28,484 bases of DNA from CAZAKZ01 sp964485695. GTDB lineage: Bacteria; Planctomycetota; JAFGQW01. The DNA is taken from assembly GCA_964485695.1 (NCBI GenBank), contig CAZAKZ010000067.1, positions 1 through 28,484 on the forward strand. Direction: 5' to 3'. Below the pieces are notes generated by a model. The model was not told where the DNA came from. It saw only the letters and a program-made list of their open reading frames with translations, and made no database searches. This document shows positions 7,342-14,955 of this stretch, in pieces (positions within the stretch are counted from its first letter, which is position 1; every line of letters starts with the position of its first letter). Both the position numbers and the translations under genes were made by a program.

Positions 7342-7947
7342 ATGCCCAGATCGGCGGATATCGTGCTGTGCGAGGACACCAAGGAAGACGGAAAAGGCGA
7401 CCACGGGTGGATGAGCAAGGCTCTCTTGAAGAGTCGAACCCTCATCGCCGGGCGTCAGGTCACCGACCAGATGGCCCAGGACGTCATCACCCGGCTGCTT
7501 CTCCTGGAGCAGGAGGACCCCAAGGCGCCCGTCACGGTCTACATCAACTCTCCTGGCGGAAGTGCGGACTCCGGATTCGCCATCTACGACATGATGAAGA
7601 TGATCCGCTGTCCGGTCCAGACCGTGGCGGTGGGGCTCTGCGCCAGCGCCGGAGTCACCATTTTCATGGGGGGCTCGAAAGGGATGAAATACACGCTCCC
7701 CTACGCCCGGTTCCTGCTGCACCAGCCCTCCACCGGAGCCTACGGCCAGGCCAGCGACCTGGAAATCACGGCCAAGGAGATCCTGAGGCTCCGAGAAGTC
7801 TACGCCGAGATCATCCAGAAGGAAATGGGCCTCGACAAGCAGAAGCTCCTGGAGGACGCAAACCGCGATTTCTGGCTCAGCGCCCAGGAGGCCCTCGATT
7901 ACGGCCTTCTGGACAAGATCATTACCAATCGAAAAGAACTTTCTTAA
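7342..7947 (+). CDS. clpP: ATP-dependent Clp protease proteolytic subunit
   Basis: This 201-residue serine peptidase of family S14 has all three catalytic residues, S102 (GLCASAG), H127 (FLLHQPS) and D176 (NRDFW), with the same spacings as E. coli ClpP (25 and 49 residues). INSPGGS at 69-75 shapes the oxyanion region. The serine motif is C-A-S-A-G rather than the usual A-A-S-M-G, which with the divergent KSRTLIAGRQV start suggests a ClpP paralogue rather than the housekeeping copy. ClpP forms cytoplasmic barrels fed by ClpX or ClpA/C; neither partner gene is in the window. ATG 7342 is chosen because GGGAG lies about 8 nt upstream; a frame opening at GTG 7291 adds an unconserved leader. The C-terminus is short, with no axial-loop oddities visible. 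Confidence 0.92.
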   Translation: MPRSADIVLCEDTKEDGKGDHGWMSKALLKSRTLIAGRQVTDQMAQDVITRLLLLEQEDPKAPVTVYINSPGGSADSGFAIYDMMKMIRCPVQTVAVGLCASAGVTIFMGGSKGMKYTLPYARFLLHQPSTGAYGQASDLEITAKEILRLREVYAEIIQKEMGLDKQKLLEDANRDFWLSAQEALDYGLLDKIITNRKELS

Positions 7948-8130
7948 CCCCCCATACAGGACTATCTTTTTCACGCCTTACGTGAAGTCGGGATCGACCT
8001 GGGGGCCGAGCCCGACTCCACGAGTCCAAACGAAACCCTGGCTCGAAGAACCTACGGCGCGGTCTCCCTTACCTCCTTATTAATAACGAGTTAAGGCTGC
8101 TCGTCGCTGATCTCGATTCGGTGAAGGACC

Positions 8131-9375
8131 ATGGCATTACACAGCATCCCTGAAATTCTCGACGAACTCCGTCTGGGCCGACCCATTGTTCTGGTGGACG
8201 ATGAGGACCGTGAAAACGAGGGCGATCTCGTGGTTGCCGCGGAAAAGGCGACCCCGGAGATCATCAATTTCATGATCTCCCAGGGAAAAGGCATCGTCTG
8301 TCTCTCTCTCCCCAACGACCGCGCCGACGCCCTGGACCTCCCCCCCATGACCGACCAGAACACGGCCAGCCTGGGAACGGCGTTCACCGTCACCATCGAC
8401 GCCAGGGAAGGCACCACCACCGGTGTTTCCGCCGCGGATCGTGCCACCACCATTCTGAAAACCATGGACCCTGATTGCCAGCCCAGCGACCTGGCGCGAC
8501 CCGGTCACGTGTTTCCGCTCCGGGCTCGCGACGGCGGGGTGCTGGTACGCCCCGGTCAGACCGAGGGATCCGTGGACCTGGCGCGACTGGCGGGCCTCAA
8601 GCCCGCCGGCGTCATCTGCGAGATCATCAAGGAAGACGGCACCATGGCCCGCATGCCCGACCTGGAGGCGTTCATCCGGGAGTATGACCTGAAAATTTGC
8701 TCGGTGGAGCAGATCATCCAGCATCGCCTCGAGAACGGGGACTTCGTCTCCCATCGCGAGACCAGCATCAAGCTTCCCCTGGATCAGGGAGAATTTGACG
8801 GCCACCTCTATTCTTCCCACGCGGACCAGGCCTGCCACCTGGCTCTCACCATGGGAATCCGCCATCCCGCCTTTGCCACCAACGGCAACACCGTCATCAA
8901 GGACCCCGTCCTCGTGCGCGTGCACTCCGAATGCCTCACGGGCGATGTGTTCGGTTCGAATCGCTGCGATTGCGGAGCCCAGAAGGATCGAGCCCTGGAA
9001 CTCATCGCGGAGGAGGGTCAAGGCATCCTCCTCTATCTGAGGCAGGAGGGTCGCGGCATCGGCCTGTCGGCAAAACTCAAGGCATATGCACTCCAGGACG
9101 AAGGTCTGGACACTGTGGAGGCCAACGTGCGCCTGGGCTACCCGCCGGACGCCCGGCTCTACGGCGTAGGCGCTCAGATCCTCTACAGTCTCGGAGTCCG
9201 CAAGGTACGCCTCCTCACCAACAACCCCGAGAAATGCGAGGCCCTTCAGGCCCACGGCCTCGAGGTCGTGGAGCGTATCCCCCTGGAGATCCAGGCCCAC
9301 TGTCAGAACCGCTTCTACCTGAAGACCAAGCGCGAGAAGCTCGGCCACATCCTGTCGGACAAGGCCCTGGACTAG
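8131..9375 (+). CDS. ribBA: Bifunctional 3,4-dihydroxy-2-butanone-4-phosphate synthase / GTP cyclohydrolase II
   Basis: A 414-residue RibB-RibA fusion that supplies both precursors of riboflavin in the cytoplasm. The RibB half (about 1-200) has DDEDRENEGDL (23-33), GTTTGVSAADRA and RPGHVFPLRA. The RibA half (about 210-405) has the zinc cysteines C268, C279 and C281 in SECLTGDVFGSNRCDCG and the GTP-handling loop RQEGRGIGL (304-312). GAAGGA stands just before the ATG. The position normally occupied by the metal-binding histidine in G-H-T-E of RibB is glutamine here (PGQTEG, Q143), while the acidic loop is intact. No FMN riboswitch is seen in the 183-nt leader, only a TTCACG/CGTGAA stem (7970-7986) and an AT palindrome TTATTAATAA (8077-8086) that may belong to the promoter. 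Confidence 0.95.
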   Translation: MALHSIPEILDELRLGRPIVLVDDEDRENEGDLVVAAEKATPEIINFMISQGKGIVCLSLPNDRADALDLPPMTDQNTASLGTAFTVTIDAREGTTTGVSAADRATTILKTMDPDCQPSDLARPGHVFPLRARDGGVLVRPGQTEGSVDLARLAGLKPAGVICEIIKEDGTMARMPDLEAFIREYDLKICSVEQIIQHRLENGDFVSHRETSIKLPLDQGEFDGHLYSSHADQACHLALTMGIRHPAFATNGNTVIKDPVLVRVHSECLTGDVFGSNRCDCGAQKDRALELIAEEGQGILLYLRQEGRGIGLSAKLKAYALQDEGLDTVEANVRLGYPPDARLYGVGAQILYSLGVRKVRLLTNNPEKCEALQAHGLEVVERIPLEIQAHCQNRFYLKTKREKLGHILSDKALD

Positions 9376-9377
9376 CC

Positions 9378-9395
9378 GCCGGTTTTCCCACCGGC
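9378..9395 (+). terminator. Stem-loop just after ribBA, possible terminator
   Basis: A perfect 6-bp stem GCCGGT/ACCGGC with a TTTCCC loop starts 3 nt after the ribBA stop. There is no T-tract behind it, so intrinsic termination is doubtful; RNA 3'-end stabilisation is an alternative. Confidence 0.25.
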
Positions 9396-9539
9396 TGCCA
9401 GGGGTCTGAGTCCTTCCCGGAATCCCCGAGGTGAAGTATCCTGGTGTCCCGTTCCGGGACTGCACCACCGGATGAATCCGCACCCCTGATCCAGGGATAA
9501 TTCGGGAAGAATCCCCACCCCCGCAGGGTCAAAAGTGCC

Positions 9540-10112
9540 ATGATCGAAATCGAGACCCTACCCGATGATGAGGTCGTTCGACGGGTCTTGGCCGGCGAGG
9601 TCGAAGATTTCGAAGTTTTGGTAACTCGATATAGTGAAAAAGTTTACAGCCTTGTCTGGGGCATGGTTCGCGATACCGGTCATGCCGAGGACCTGGTGCA
9701 GGACGTGTTCATCAAGGCCTACGCCAAGCTTGGAGATTTCGAGCAAAAATCGAGGTTTTATACCTGGTTGTATCGCATCGCGGTGAACCGGACCCTGGAT
9801 TTCATCAAGAGCCGCGATCGGTCGAAGACACGGTCGCTGGAGGAACTCCCCCTGGTGCATCCAGAGGCGAATCCGGCCGAGACCAATCCGGCCGCGCCGC
9901 TTCTGGAGCAGGAGTTCCTGAGGAAGATGGAGGAAGCGCTCGAGGAGATCCCTCCCAAGTTCCGGGAAATCCTGGTGCTGAGGGAGGTGCAGGAACTCAG
10001 CTACGAGGAAATCTCGGAGGTGCTGGGATGTTCGAAGGGGACCGTGGAATCACGCCTCTTCAGAGCTCGGGCCAAGCTCAAGGACAAGTTAAAAAACTAT
10101 TGCAGCCCATAA
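9540..10112 (+). CDS. ECF-type RNA polymerase sigma factor (sigma-70 family, RpoE-like)
   Basis: The protein has 190 residues and only regions 2 and 4, as in ECF sigma factors. Region 2 includes FEVLVTRYSEKVY and the core-binding AEDLVQDVFIKAY (49-61) followed by FYTWLYRIAVNRTLD. Region 4 ends with the helix-turn-helix LSYEEISEVLGCSKGTVESR plus LFRARAKLKDKL (153-184). It directs polymerase to a special promoter set in response to an envelope signal. It is the first of six tightly packed co-directional genes (gaps 21, 17, -1, 39 and 10 nt), and the next gene encodes a membrane anti-sigma-like protein. The leader (9376-9539) holds a GC-rich stem around 9445-9475 (GTCCCG-TTC-CGGGAC core). I could not identify a convincing self-regulated ECF promoter. 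Confidence 0.92.
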   Translation: MIEIETLPDDEVVRRVLAGEVEDFEVLVTRYSEKVYSLVWGMVRDTGHAEDLVQDVFIKAYAKLGDFEQKSRFYTWLYRIAVNRTLDFIKSRDRSKTRSLEELPLVHPEANPAETNPAAPLLEQEFLRKMEEALEEIPPKFREILVLREVQELSYEEISEVLGCSKGTVESRLFRARAKLKDKLKNYCSP

Positions 10113-10133
10113 ATCCATAGAACTGGAGGTTGG

Positions 10134-10613
10134 TTGAAAACCATGGAAGGAAGCCATCCGACTTCCCCTCTCGATCCACACCTGGGGAAGTACCACGACG
10201 GTGAGGATTCCCAGGAAGAGAGGTCCGGAATGGAGGATCGCCTGAAATCCTCCGCAACGCTTCGCGAGGAGCTGGAGTGGCTCCGCGCTGTGGGCCGGGG
10301 CCTTCGCTCCGGCGCTCCGGGCACCCCTCCGGTGGGCCTCGGCCGGCGGATCATGGACAAGATCCTGGAGATGCATGGGGCTCACCATCCCCTCATCTCC
10401 CTCACGCCGTTCATGAGAAGGCTGGCCGCTGTTGCGGCCCTCCTCACCCTGGTGGCCGCCGCCGCCATCTTCCTGCAGCTGAAGCTGCAGAATCCGCAGG
10501 ACTCGAAGCCCACGGACCGGTGGATCGTGGTCCAGCGCCCGGACCTCCTGGCCCCCACGGGCGCGCCCACCATTCGCATCCGTGAACCCCGGCCCTCGGA
10601 ACTGTATCAATAA
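10134..10613 (+). CDS. Single-pass membrane anti-sigma-like protein with zinc-less zf-HC2-type domain
   Basis: The protein has 159 residues. The N-terminal stretch (HLGKYHDGEDSQEERSGMED, then LKSS, REELEWLRAVGRGLRS, about 16-59) has the layout of the anti-sigma zinc-finger (zf-HC2) helices, in which LxxYxDGELxxEE is followed by H-x3-C-x2-C. Here the cysteines are missing (the corresponding stretch reads SSATLR), so a zinc-free form is inferred. One transmembrane helix follows (about 97-116, LAAVAALLTLVAAAAIF) and then a short periplasmic tail. It should hold the upstream ECF sigma factor at the inner membrane. GGAGGT lies 4 nt before the TTG at 10134; ATG at 10143, 13 nt away, is the alternative start. 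Family membership is inferred from pattern and position, not from a strong motif. Confidence 0.7.
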   Translation: MKTMEGSHPTSPLDPHLGKYHDGEDSQEERSGMEDRLKSSATLREELEWLRAVGRGLRSGAPGTPPVGLGRRIMDKILEMHGAHHPLISLTPFMRRLAAVAALLTLVAAAAIFLQLKLQNPQDSKPTDRWIVVQRPDLLAPTGAPTIRIREPRPSELYQ

Positions 10614-10630
10614 CTAGGGAGATTGAAGCC

Positions 10631-11005
10631 ATGACGAAACTGACGAGAGCCCGGTTGACCCTGGCGGCGCTCTGTGCCCTCTTCTTCCTCCTCGGGACCG
10701 GGTCCACCATGGCCGTTTTTCCTCCGGTTTCCCCGACGGACCCCCCGGTTCCGAACTACGATGAGCTCCTTCATCTGACCGCGGACCAGGTGGCAAAGCG
10801 GAACGCTCTGATCCGGGAATGGGAGGCCAAGCACAGGAAGATCAACGATGAGCTCAAGAAGATCTTCTATCCCCGGTTTCAGAAGTTGAGCCGGGAAATC
10901 CAGGAACGGTTCAGGAACGACATCCTGAATGAAGAGCAGAGAGTTCTCTTCGACGAATACTCCACGGGCAAGCGCGAGCTCCCCGGCACAGGAAAGAAAG
11001 ACTGA
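10631..11005 (+). CDS. Periplasmic LTxxQ (Spy/CpxP/ZraP-like) helical protein
   Basis: The protein has 124 residues with a signal peptide (about 1-28, LAALCALFFLLGTGSTMA) and a charged helical body. Two LTxxQ-like motifs are visible: LTADQ (49-53) and the related ILNEEQRVLFDEY (98-110), with an amphipathic helix rich in K/R/E between them. This is the layout of small periplasmic chaperone-like sensors such as Spy, CpxP and ZraP, which adjust envelope stress signalling. Its place directly behind the sigma/anti-sigma pair suggests a signal-sensing partner of that circuit. GGGAG lies 9 nt before the ATG. Its TGA shares its last base with the ATG of the next gene (TGATG), implying translational coupling to the GspL-like protein. 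Homology is weak at the residue level, so the family call is tentative. Confidence 0.65.
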   Translation: MTKLTRARLTLAALCALFFLLGTGSTMAVFPPVSPTDPPVPNYDELLHLTADQVAKRNALIREWEAKHRKINDELKKIFYPRFQKLSREIQERFRNDILNEEQRVLFDEYSTGKRELPGTGKKD

Positions 11006-12801
11006 TGGCCAAACCGGTTGGAGTGGACCTCGGAAGCCGTACGATCAAGATCCTCACATTGGAGACCTCGGGGAAACGATATAGAATCTCCAGGTTTTTC
11101 AATGAACCGCTCCCGTCCCTCCCCGAGGAGGGCTCCGCTTCCCGGGTCATCGCCACCCTGTTCAAGGATAACAAGCTTCCGCGGGACCAGGTGGTCCTCG
11201 GATTCGACGCCTATGCTTCCATCATCCGGGAGCTCACGGTCCCGTTCAAGAATCCGGACCAGATCCGCAAGATCATCAAATACGAGTCCGAAGGACAGCT
11301 GTTCAGCTTCGGCATCGACGAGGTCGTCATCGACTTCGTCAAGGTCAGAGAAAACCCGGAGTCCAGCGACCTCATCGTCATCGCCGTGGTCAAAGAAATC
11401 CTCGGCGAGAAGATCCGCACCCTGGAAGAGGCCTACATCGACCCCCTCTCGGCAGACATCGACCTGCTGGCTCACTACAACAGCCTCTCCATCACACCCT
11501 ACATGGAAGAGCATGGCACCCTGGCCCTCATCGACGTCGGCTTCCAGTCCACCAAGATGCTCGTCGTCTCCGAGGGGCTTCCGGTCCTCCTTCGCGGCAT
11601 GCGGGGCGGCCTGTCGTCCATCGTCAACGCCATCCAGCAGGAGACCGGTACGACACTGCCCGCAGCCGACGAGAAGGTCCGGAGCCGCCTGCCGGCCATC
11701 GCTCCGTCCCTGGCCGAAGAGGATCCGAAAGAGGAAGTAATGGTCGTGGTCCAGGACGGCGAGGAACTGCCGGAATCCTCGGACATGGAACGAGGCAGGG
11801 ATGAGCTCGAGGATGAATTCCTGGCGGACAGGACGACGCATCTGTGCGGGAAGATCGTACGGGAGCTCAATCGATCCCTCGCTCGCCTCCAGACGTCCCG
11901 TCCGGTGGACCTGATCCTCCTCACGGGCGGCGGTAGTCAAATCCCGGGTCTTGCCGATTCCATCCACCGGGGCCTCGGCATTCCTGTCCGGATGTTCGAC
12001 GTTCTCGAACACGTGGACCACTCATTCTCAGACGAGGAGCGCGCCGCCGTCGAGCCCTTCGTCTCCGTCCCCCTCGGCCTGGCCCTGAAGCAGCTGGGAG
12101 GAGACGCCTCGGGCACCGAGTTCAGGCGCGAAGAGCTGGCCTTCCAGAAGCGATTCGAGCAGATCAAGATCCCCCTCACCGTGTGCCTCGTCCTGCTGCT
12201 CGGGTTCCTGGGTCTGGTCACCTGGCGATTCCGATCGGACTACAAGCTGCGCGGGCAGGAATACGACCTGCTCACCTGGCAGGTCGTGAACGCCATGGGA
12301 AACACCCTGGGAATGAAGGAATTCCAGAGGTACCTGGACAAGTCCAAGCTGGACGAAAACGGAAACGCCTACGTCGTGCTCGACAAAATCCCCGGGTCCC
12401 GGTTCCAGCGGCACTTGAAGGTCCACAAACAGATCCGGGAAGTCCGCAGAGCCCTGGACAGGGAGATGGGGAAGGTATCCGACTCCGATACGGATAAGCA
12501 CAACTGCGCCCTCAAGACGTGGAACGAGCTCTTCAAGTACATCGCCATGGCGCAAAACGAGATGAACAACGGGGGGCTGTCACCCATCATTCCGTACATC
12601 GAGTTCAACCAGAAGGGGGTCAAGTGCAACCTCGTCCTCAGAAGCTATCGAGAACGAGATCCTCTGGTCAAGGCCATCGACAGTTCCGACCTTCTGAAAG
12701 TCGGGAAATACAGCTCCCAGGATCACCCGGATGACCTGGAAGACCAAGAGGCCGTCATATACTACTTGCAGGATATCCCGCTGAAGGTCTCAAACAAGTG
12801 A
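11005..12801 (+). CDS. GspL/PilM-PilN-like inner-membrane assembly platform protein
   Basis: The protein has 598 residues in three parts. Residues 1 to about 375 are an actin-like PilM/SHS2 domain (VGVDLGSRTIKIL at the start, LIDVGFQSTKMLVV in the middle, LILLTGGGSQIPGLADSI late), with an acidic insertion around 235-275. A transmembrane helix sits at about 391-411 (IPLTVCLVLLLGFLGLV). The last about 185 residues would be periplasmic, as in PilN or the C-terminal part of GspL. GspL joins the secretion ATPase to the pseudopilus platform, and the PilM-PilN pair does the same for type IV pili. The fused layout fits GspL best. It is translationally coupled to the upstream LTxxQ-like gene and followed 39 nt later by a GspM/PilO-like gene. 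No ATPase, GspF or secretin gene is in the window. The exact machine served is unknown. Confidence 0.82.
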   Translation: MAKPVGVDLGSRTIKILTLETSGKRYRISRFFNEPLPSLPEEGSASRVIATLFKDNKLPRDQVVLGFDAYASIIRELTVPFKNPDQIRKIIKYESEGQLFSFGIDEVVIDFVKVRENPESSDLIVIAVVKEILGEKIRTLEEAYIDPLSADIDLLAHYNSLSITPYMEEHGTLALIDVGFQSTKMLVVSEGLPVLLRGMRGGLSSIVNAIQQETGTTLPAADEKVRSRLPAIAPSLAEEDPKEEVMVVVQDGEELPESSDMERGRDELEDEFLADRTTHLCGKIVRELNRSLARLQTSRPVDLILLTGGGSQIPGLADSIHRGLGIPVRMFDVLEHVDHSFSDEERAAVEPFVSVPLGLALKQLGGDASGTEFRREELAFQKRFEQIKIPLTVCLVLLLGFLGLVTWRFRSDYKLRGQEYDLLTWQVVNAMGNTLGMKEFQRYLDKSKLDENGNAYVVLDKIPGSRFQRHLKVHKQIREVRRALDREMGKVSDSDTDKHNCALKTWNELFKYIAMAQNEMNNGGLSPIIPYIEFNQKGVKCNLVLRSYRERDPLVKAIDSSDLLKVGKYSSQDHPDDLEDQEAVIYYLQDIPLKVSNK

Positions 12802-12840
12802 ACATGATTCATTGCCGCGTCATCGACGGGAGGATACAGG

Positions 12841-13425
12841 ATGCTCGGCTTTTTTAGTGATCTCAAGGATCCATGGAAACTACTGGTAATGGCCCTGGTG
12901 GCGGCCAACATCATCGCGCTTACGGCCGTCTTCATGATGATGCAGAAAAAAGGCGAGGCCAAGACGGCGCGGACTGAGGCCATGGAGATGCTCAGGGTAC
13001 CTACCCAGGACGACAAGAAACACCAGGCCGTCATTTTCGAGGAATTGAAGAGCTACAGCCAGCTTCACCGGGTCACAGAGAAAGCCGACCTGAACAGCAC
13101 CAGCCAGCACGACGTGGAGAACTTCATCCACAAATGGGCGAACGAACTGGCTCTTCCGCACCGCAACATCAAGTACGGCGAGGAGAAGTCACGGCAAAAA
13201 GGATTCACCAACCACACGTGGAGGGTGACATTTGACAAGAAGACCTCCTACATTTCCCGAAACAAGCTCGCCTATTTTCTCTTCCAGATCCAGGCCCATC
13301 TGCCTCAGCTCAAGATCGACAGGATCAGATCGGGCAACTCCTCGAAAAAAATCGAGGACGCGGACAAGTGGCATCCTGAAGTCGTGTTCGTCCTGACCAA
13401 GGAGAACATCGAATCCTCCACCTGA
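12841..13425 (+). CDS. GspM/PilO-like bitopic membrane protein
   Basis: The protein has 194 residues: a short cytoplasmic N-terminus (MLGFFSDLKDPWK), one transmembrane helix (about 13-34, LLVMALVAANIIALTAVFMMM), a coiled stretch and a periplasmic alpha/beta domain ending NKLAYFLFQIQAHLPQLKIDRIRSG and WHPEVVFVLTKE. The size, topology and position after a GspL-like gene match GspM or PilO, which pair with GspL or PilN through ferredoxin-like periplasmic domains. Sequence identity to known members is not recognisable by eye, so the call rests on architecture and context. The gene starts with ATG after GGGAGGATACAGG, a strong ribosome site. The C69 hydrolase gene begins 10 nt after its stop. Confidence 0.65.
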   Translation: MLGFFSDLKDPWKLLVMALVAANIIALTAVFMMMQKKGEAKTARTEAMEMLRVPTQDDKKHQAVIFEELKSYSQLHRVTEKADLNSTSQHDVENFIHKWANELALPHRNIKYGEEKSRQKGFTNHTWRVTFDKKTSYISRNKLAYFLFQIQAHLPQLKIDRIRSGNSSKKIEDADKWHPEVVFVLTKENIESST

Positions 13426-13435
13426 GCAGAAAACC

Positions 13436-14929
13436 ATGCACGTCAACGTATCCACCCTCTGTCTGATCCTGGTTCTCGCCACGACTGCATTCGCGGACGA
13501 GGGCGGTCTGGATTGCTTTGCCGTCGTGGCCGGGAAGGCGTGTTCCACCGACGGCAGCGTGCTCTTCGGCCATAACGAGGACGACGGAGGGACGCCGCGC
13601 CTGCTTCACTGGAAGGTCGGCCGGAAGCGACATCCCGAAGGTGCGGTCGTACGCCTCGTGAGGGGCGGCACCCTGCCCGAGGTCCAGGAGACCTTCGGGT
13701 ACCTCTGGAGTCAGATACCCGACTACCACTATTCGGACGTCTACCTGAACGAATTCGGCGTGGCACTTGCCTCCGACGCCTGCGCCTCCCGCGAGGACAG
13801 GCCCGAGCTGAAGGACGGAGGCATCGGCTTCATGATCCGGCGCCTCGTGGCCCAGCGCGCCCGCACCGCCTGCCAGGGGGTGGACATCGCCACGGCGCTA
13901 CTCGATGAGTTCGGGTACGCAGCCTCGGGCCGCACCCTCATCATCGCCGATGCAAAGGAGGCGTGGGTGCTCTGCATGGTGAAAGGCAAGCACTACGCGG
14001 CCGCCCGGGTGCCGGATGACCGCCTCATGGTCATCGCGAACAGCTACCCCATTCACGAGGTGGATCCCGGGGACAGGAAGAACTTCCGGCTCAGTCCGGG
14101 CCTCATCGAGTATGCCGAGAAGCGGGGCTGGTACGACGCGGACCGGGATGGCCCCTTCGACTTCGCTTTTGTCTATGCCCGGCCCTCGACGCGGAAACAC
14201 GTGGGAAACACCCGGCGGCAATGGGGAGGCCTCAGGCTCCTGGCCGCCACGCCGCTCAAGGAGGGGTGGAAGCTGCCCGCCTTTGTCAAACCGAGGAAAA
14301 AGCTCACGCCCGCGGACATCATGGCCGTGCTCCGCGACCACTACGAGGGCACGGATCTCGATCCCACGGACGGATACAAGACCGGCTCGCCCCACCGCAC
14401 GGGACAGCGCACCATCTGCACCCATTCGACCCGAAACGCCGTGGTCTTCCAGCTCCGGTCGAAACTGCCCGCCGACATCGGCGCCCTCATGTGGATCGCC
14501 ATGAGCCGGCCGGACGCCGGAGTGTTCATGCCCTGGTACCAGGGCATCCAGGACGTCCCGCCCGGATTTTCGGGGGCAAACACCGCCCGGGCGTTCACCG
14601 ACCACTTCTCGAAGGAGTACGCCCGGGCCGATTCGCCGGAACACTACAGGGTGTTCGCCGATCTCAACGCCAGCCTCGACCGGAACTACGGGGACTGGAT
14701 CCCGGAGGTCAAGGCCATGCGGGACGACCTCGAGCAGAACAGTTTCAAGCTGCAGCCCCACGTGGAGGCGACGGCGCTGCGGCTATTCAAGAAGGACAGG
14801 GAAGCCGCCCAGGCGTTCCTGACCGCCTACACCACGGGCCAGACGGAGATCGCCGTCGACAGGGCCCGGACCCTGGCCGCGAGGTTGAGAATACGGAACC
14901 CGGACTCCACGGCACCCGAAAAACGATAG
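13436..14929 (+). CDS. Secreted C69-family dipeptidase-like Ntn hydrolase
   Basis: The protein has 497 residues. A signal peptide (MHVNVSTLCLILVLATTAFA) is followed by the C69/PepD start GGLDCFAVVAGKACSTDGSVLFGHNEDDGG. C27 is the expected N-terminal nucleophile after removal of the signal peptide and a short propeptide (DEGGLD). N-E-D-D-G and the later RTICTHSTRNAVVFQLR and WYQGIQDVPPGF fit the family pattern. C69 enzymes are self-processing amidohydrolases that cleave dipeptides or other small amides; in this organism it would act outside the cytoplasm. The substrate is unknown. It is the last gene of the ECF-sigma/GspL operon, so its expression may depend on that sigma factor. It converges on the deaminase gene, with a 7-bp stem-loop in between. 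Confidence 0.85.
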   Translation: MHVNVSTLCLILVLATTAFADEGGLDCFAVVAGKACSTDGSVLFGHNEDDGGTPRLLHWKVGRKRHPEGAVVRLVRGGTLPEVQETFGYLWSQIPDYHYSDVYLNEFGVALASDACASREDRPELKDGGIGFMIRRLVAQRARTACQGVDIATALLDEFGYAASGRTLIIADAKEAWVLCMVKGKHYAAARVPDDRLMVIANSYPIHEVDPGDRKNFRLSPGLIEYAEKRGWYDADRDGPFDFAFVYARPSTRKHVGNTRRQWGGLRLLAATPLKEGWKLPAFVKPRKKLTPADIMAVLRDHYEGTDLDPTDGYKTGSPHRTGQRTICTHSTRNAVVFQLRSKLPADIGALMWIAMSRPDAGVFMPWYQGIQDVPPGFSGANTARAFTDHFSKEYARADSPEHYRVFADLNASLDRNYGDWIPEVKAMRDDLEQNSFKLQPHVEATALRLFKKDREAAQAFLTAYTTGQTEIAVDRARTLAARLRIRNPDSTAPEKR

Positions 14930-14933
14930 GCAC

Positions 14934-14954
14934 GGTGAGAGCAACTGTCTCGCC
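14934..14954. terminator. Stem-loop between convergent genes
   Basis: GGTGAGA (14934-14940) and TCTCGCC (14948-14954) form a 7-bp stem with one G-U pair and a 7-nt loop, filling the 26-nt gap between the converging stops at 14929 and 14956. No T-tract; a bidirectional terminator is plausible from position only. Confidence 0.35.
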
Positions 14955-14955
14955 C

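Noticed and set aside
7948..8130. Possible FMN riboswitch before ribBA
   Set aside because: None of the conserved FMN aptamer segments could be found in the leader.
8137..9483. 448-codon frame on the minus strand opposite ribBA
   Set aside because: Antisense shadow of ribBA, which has all family motifs.
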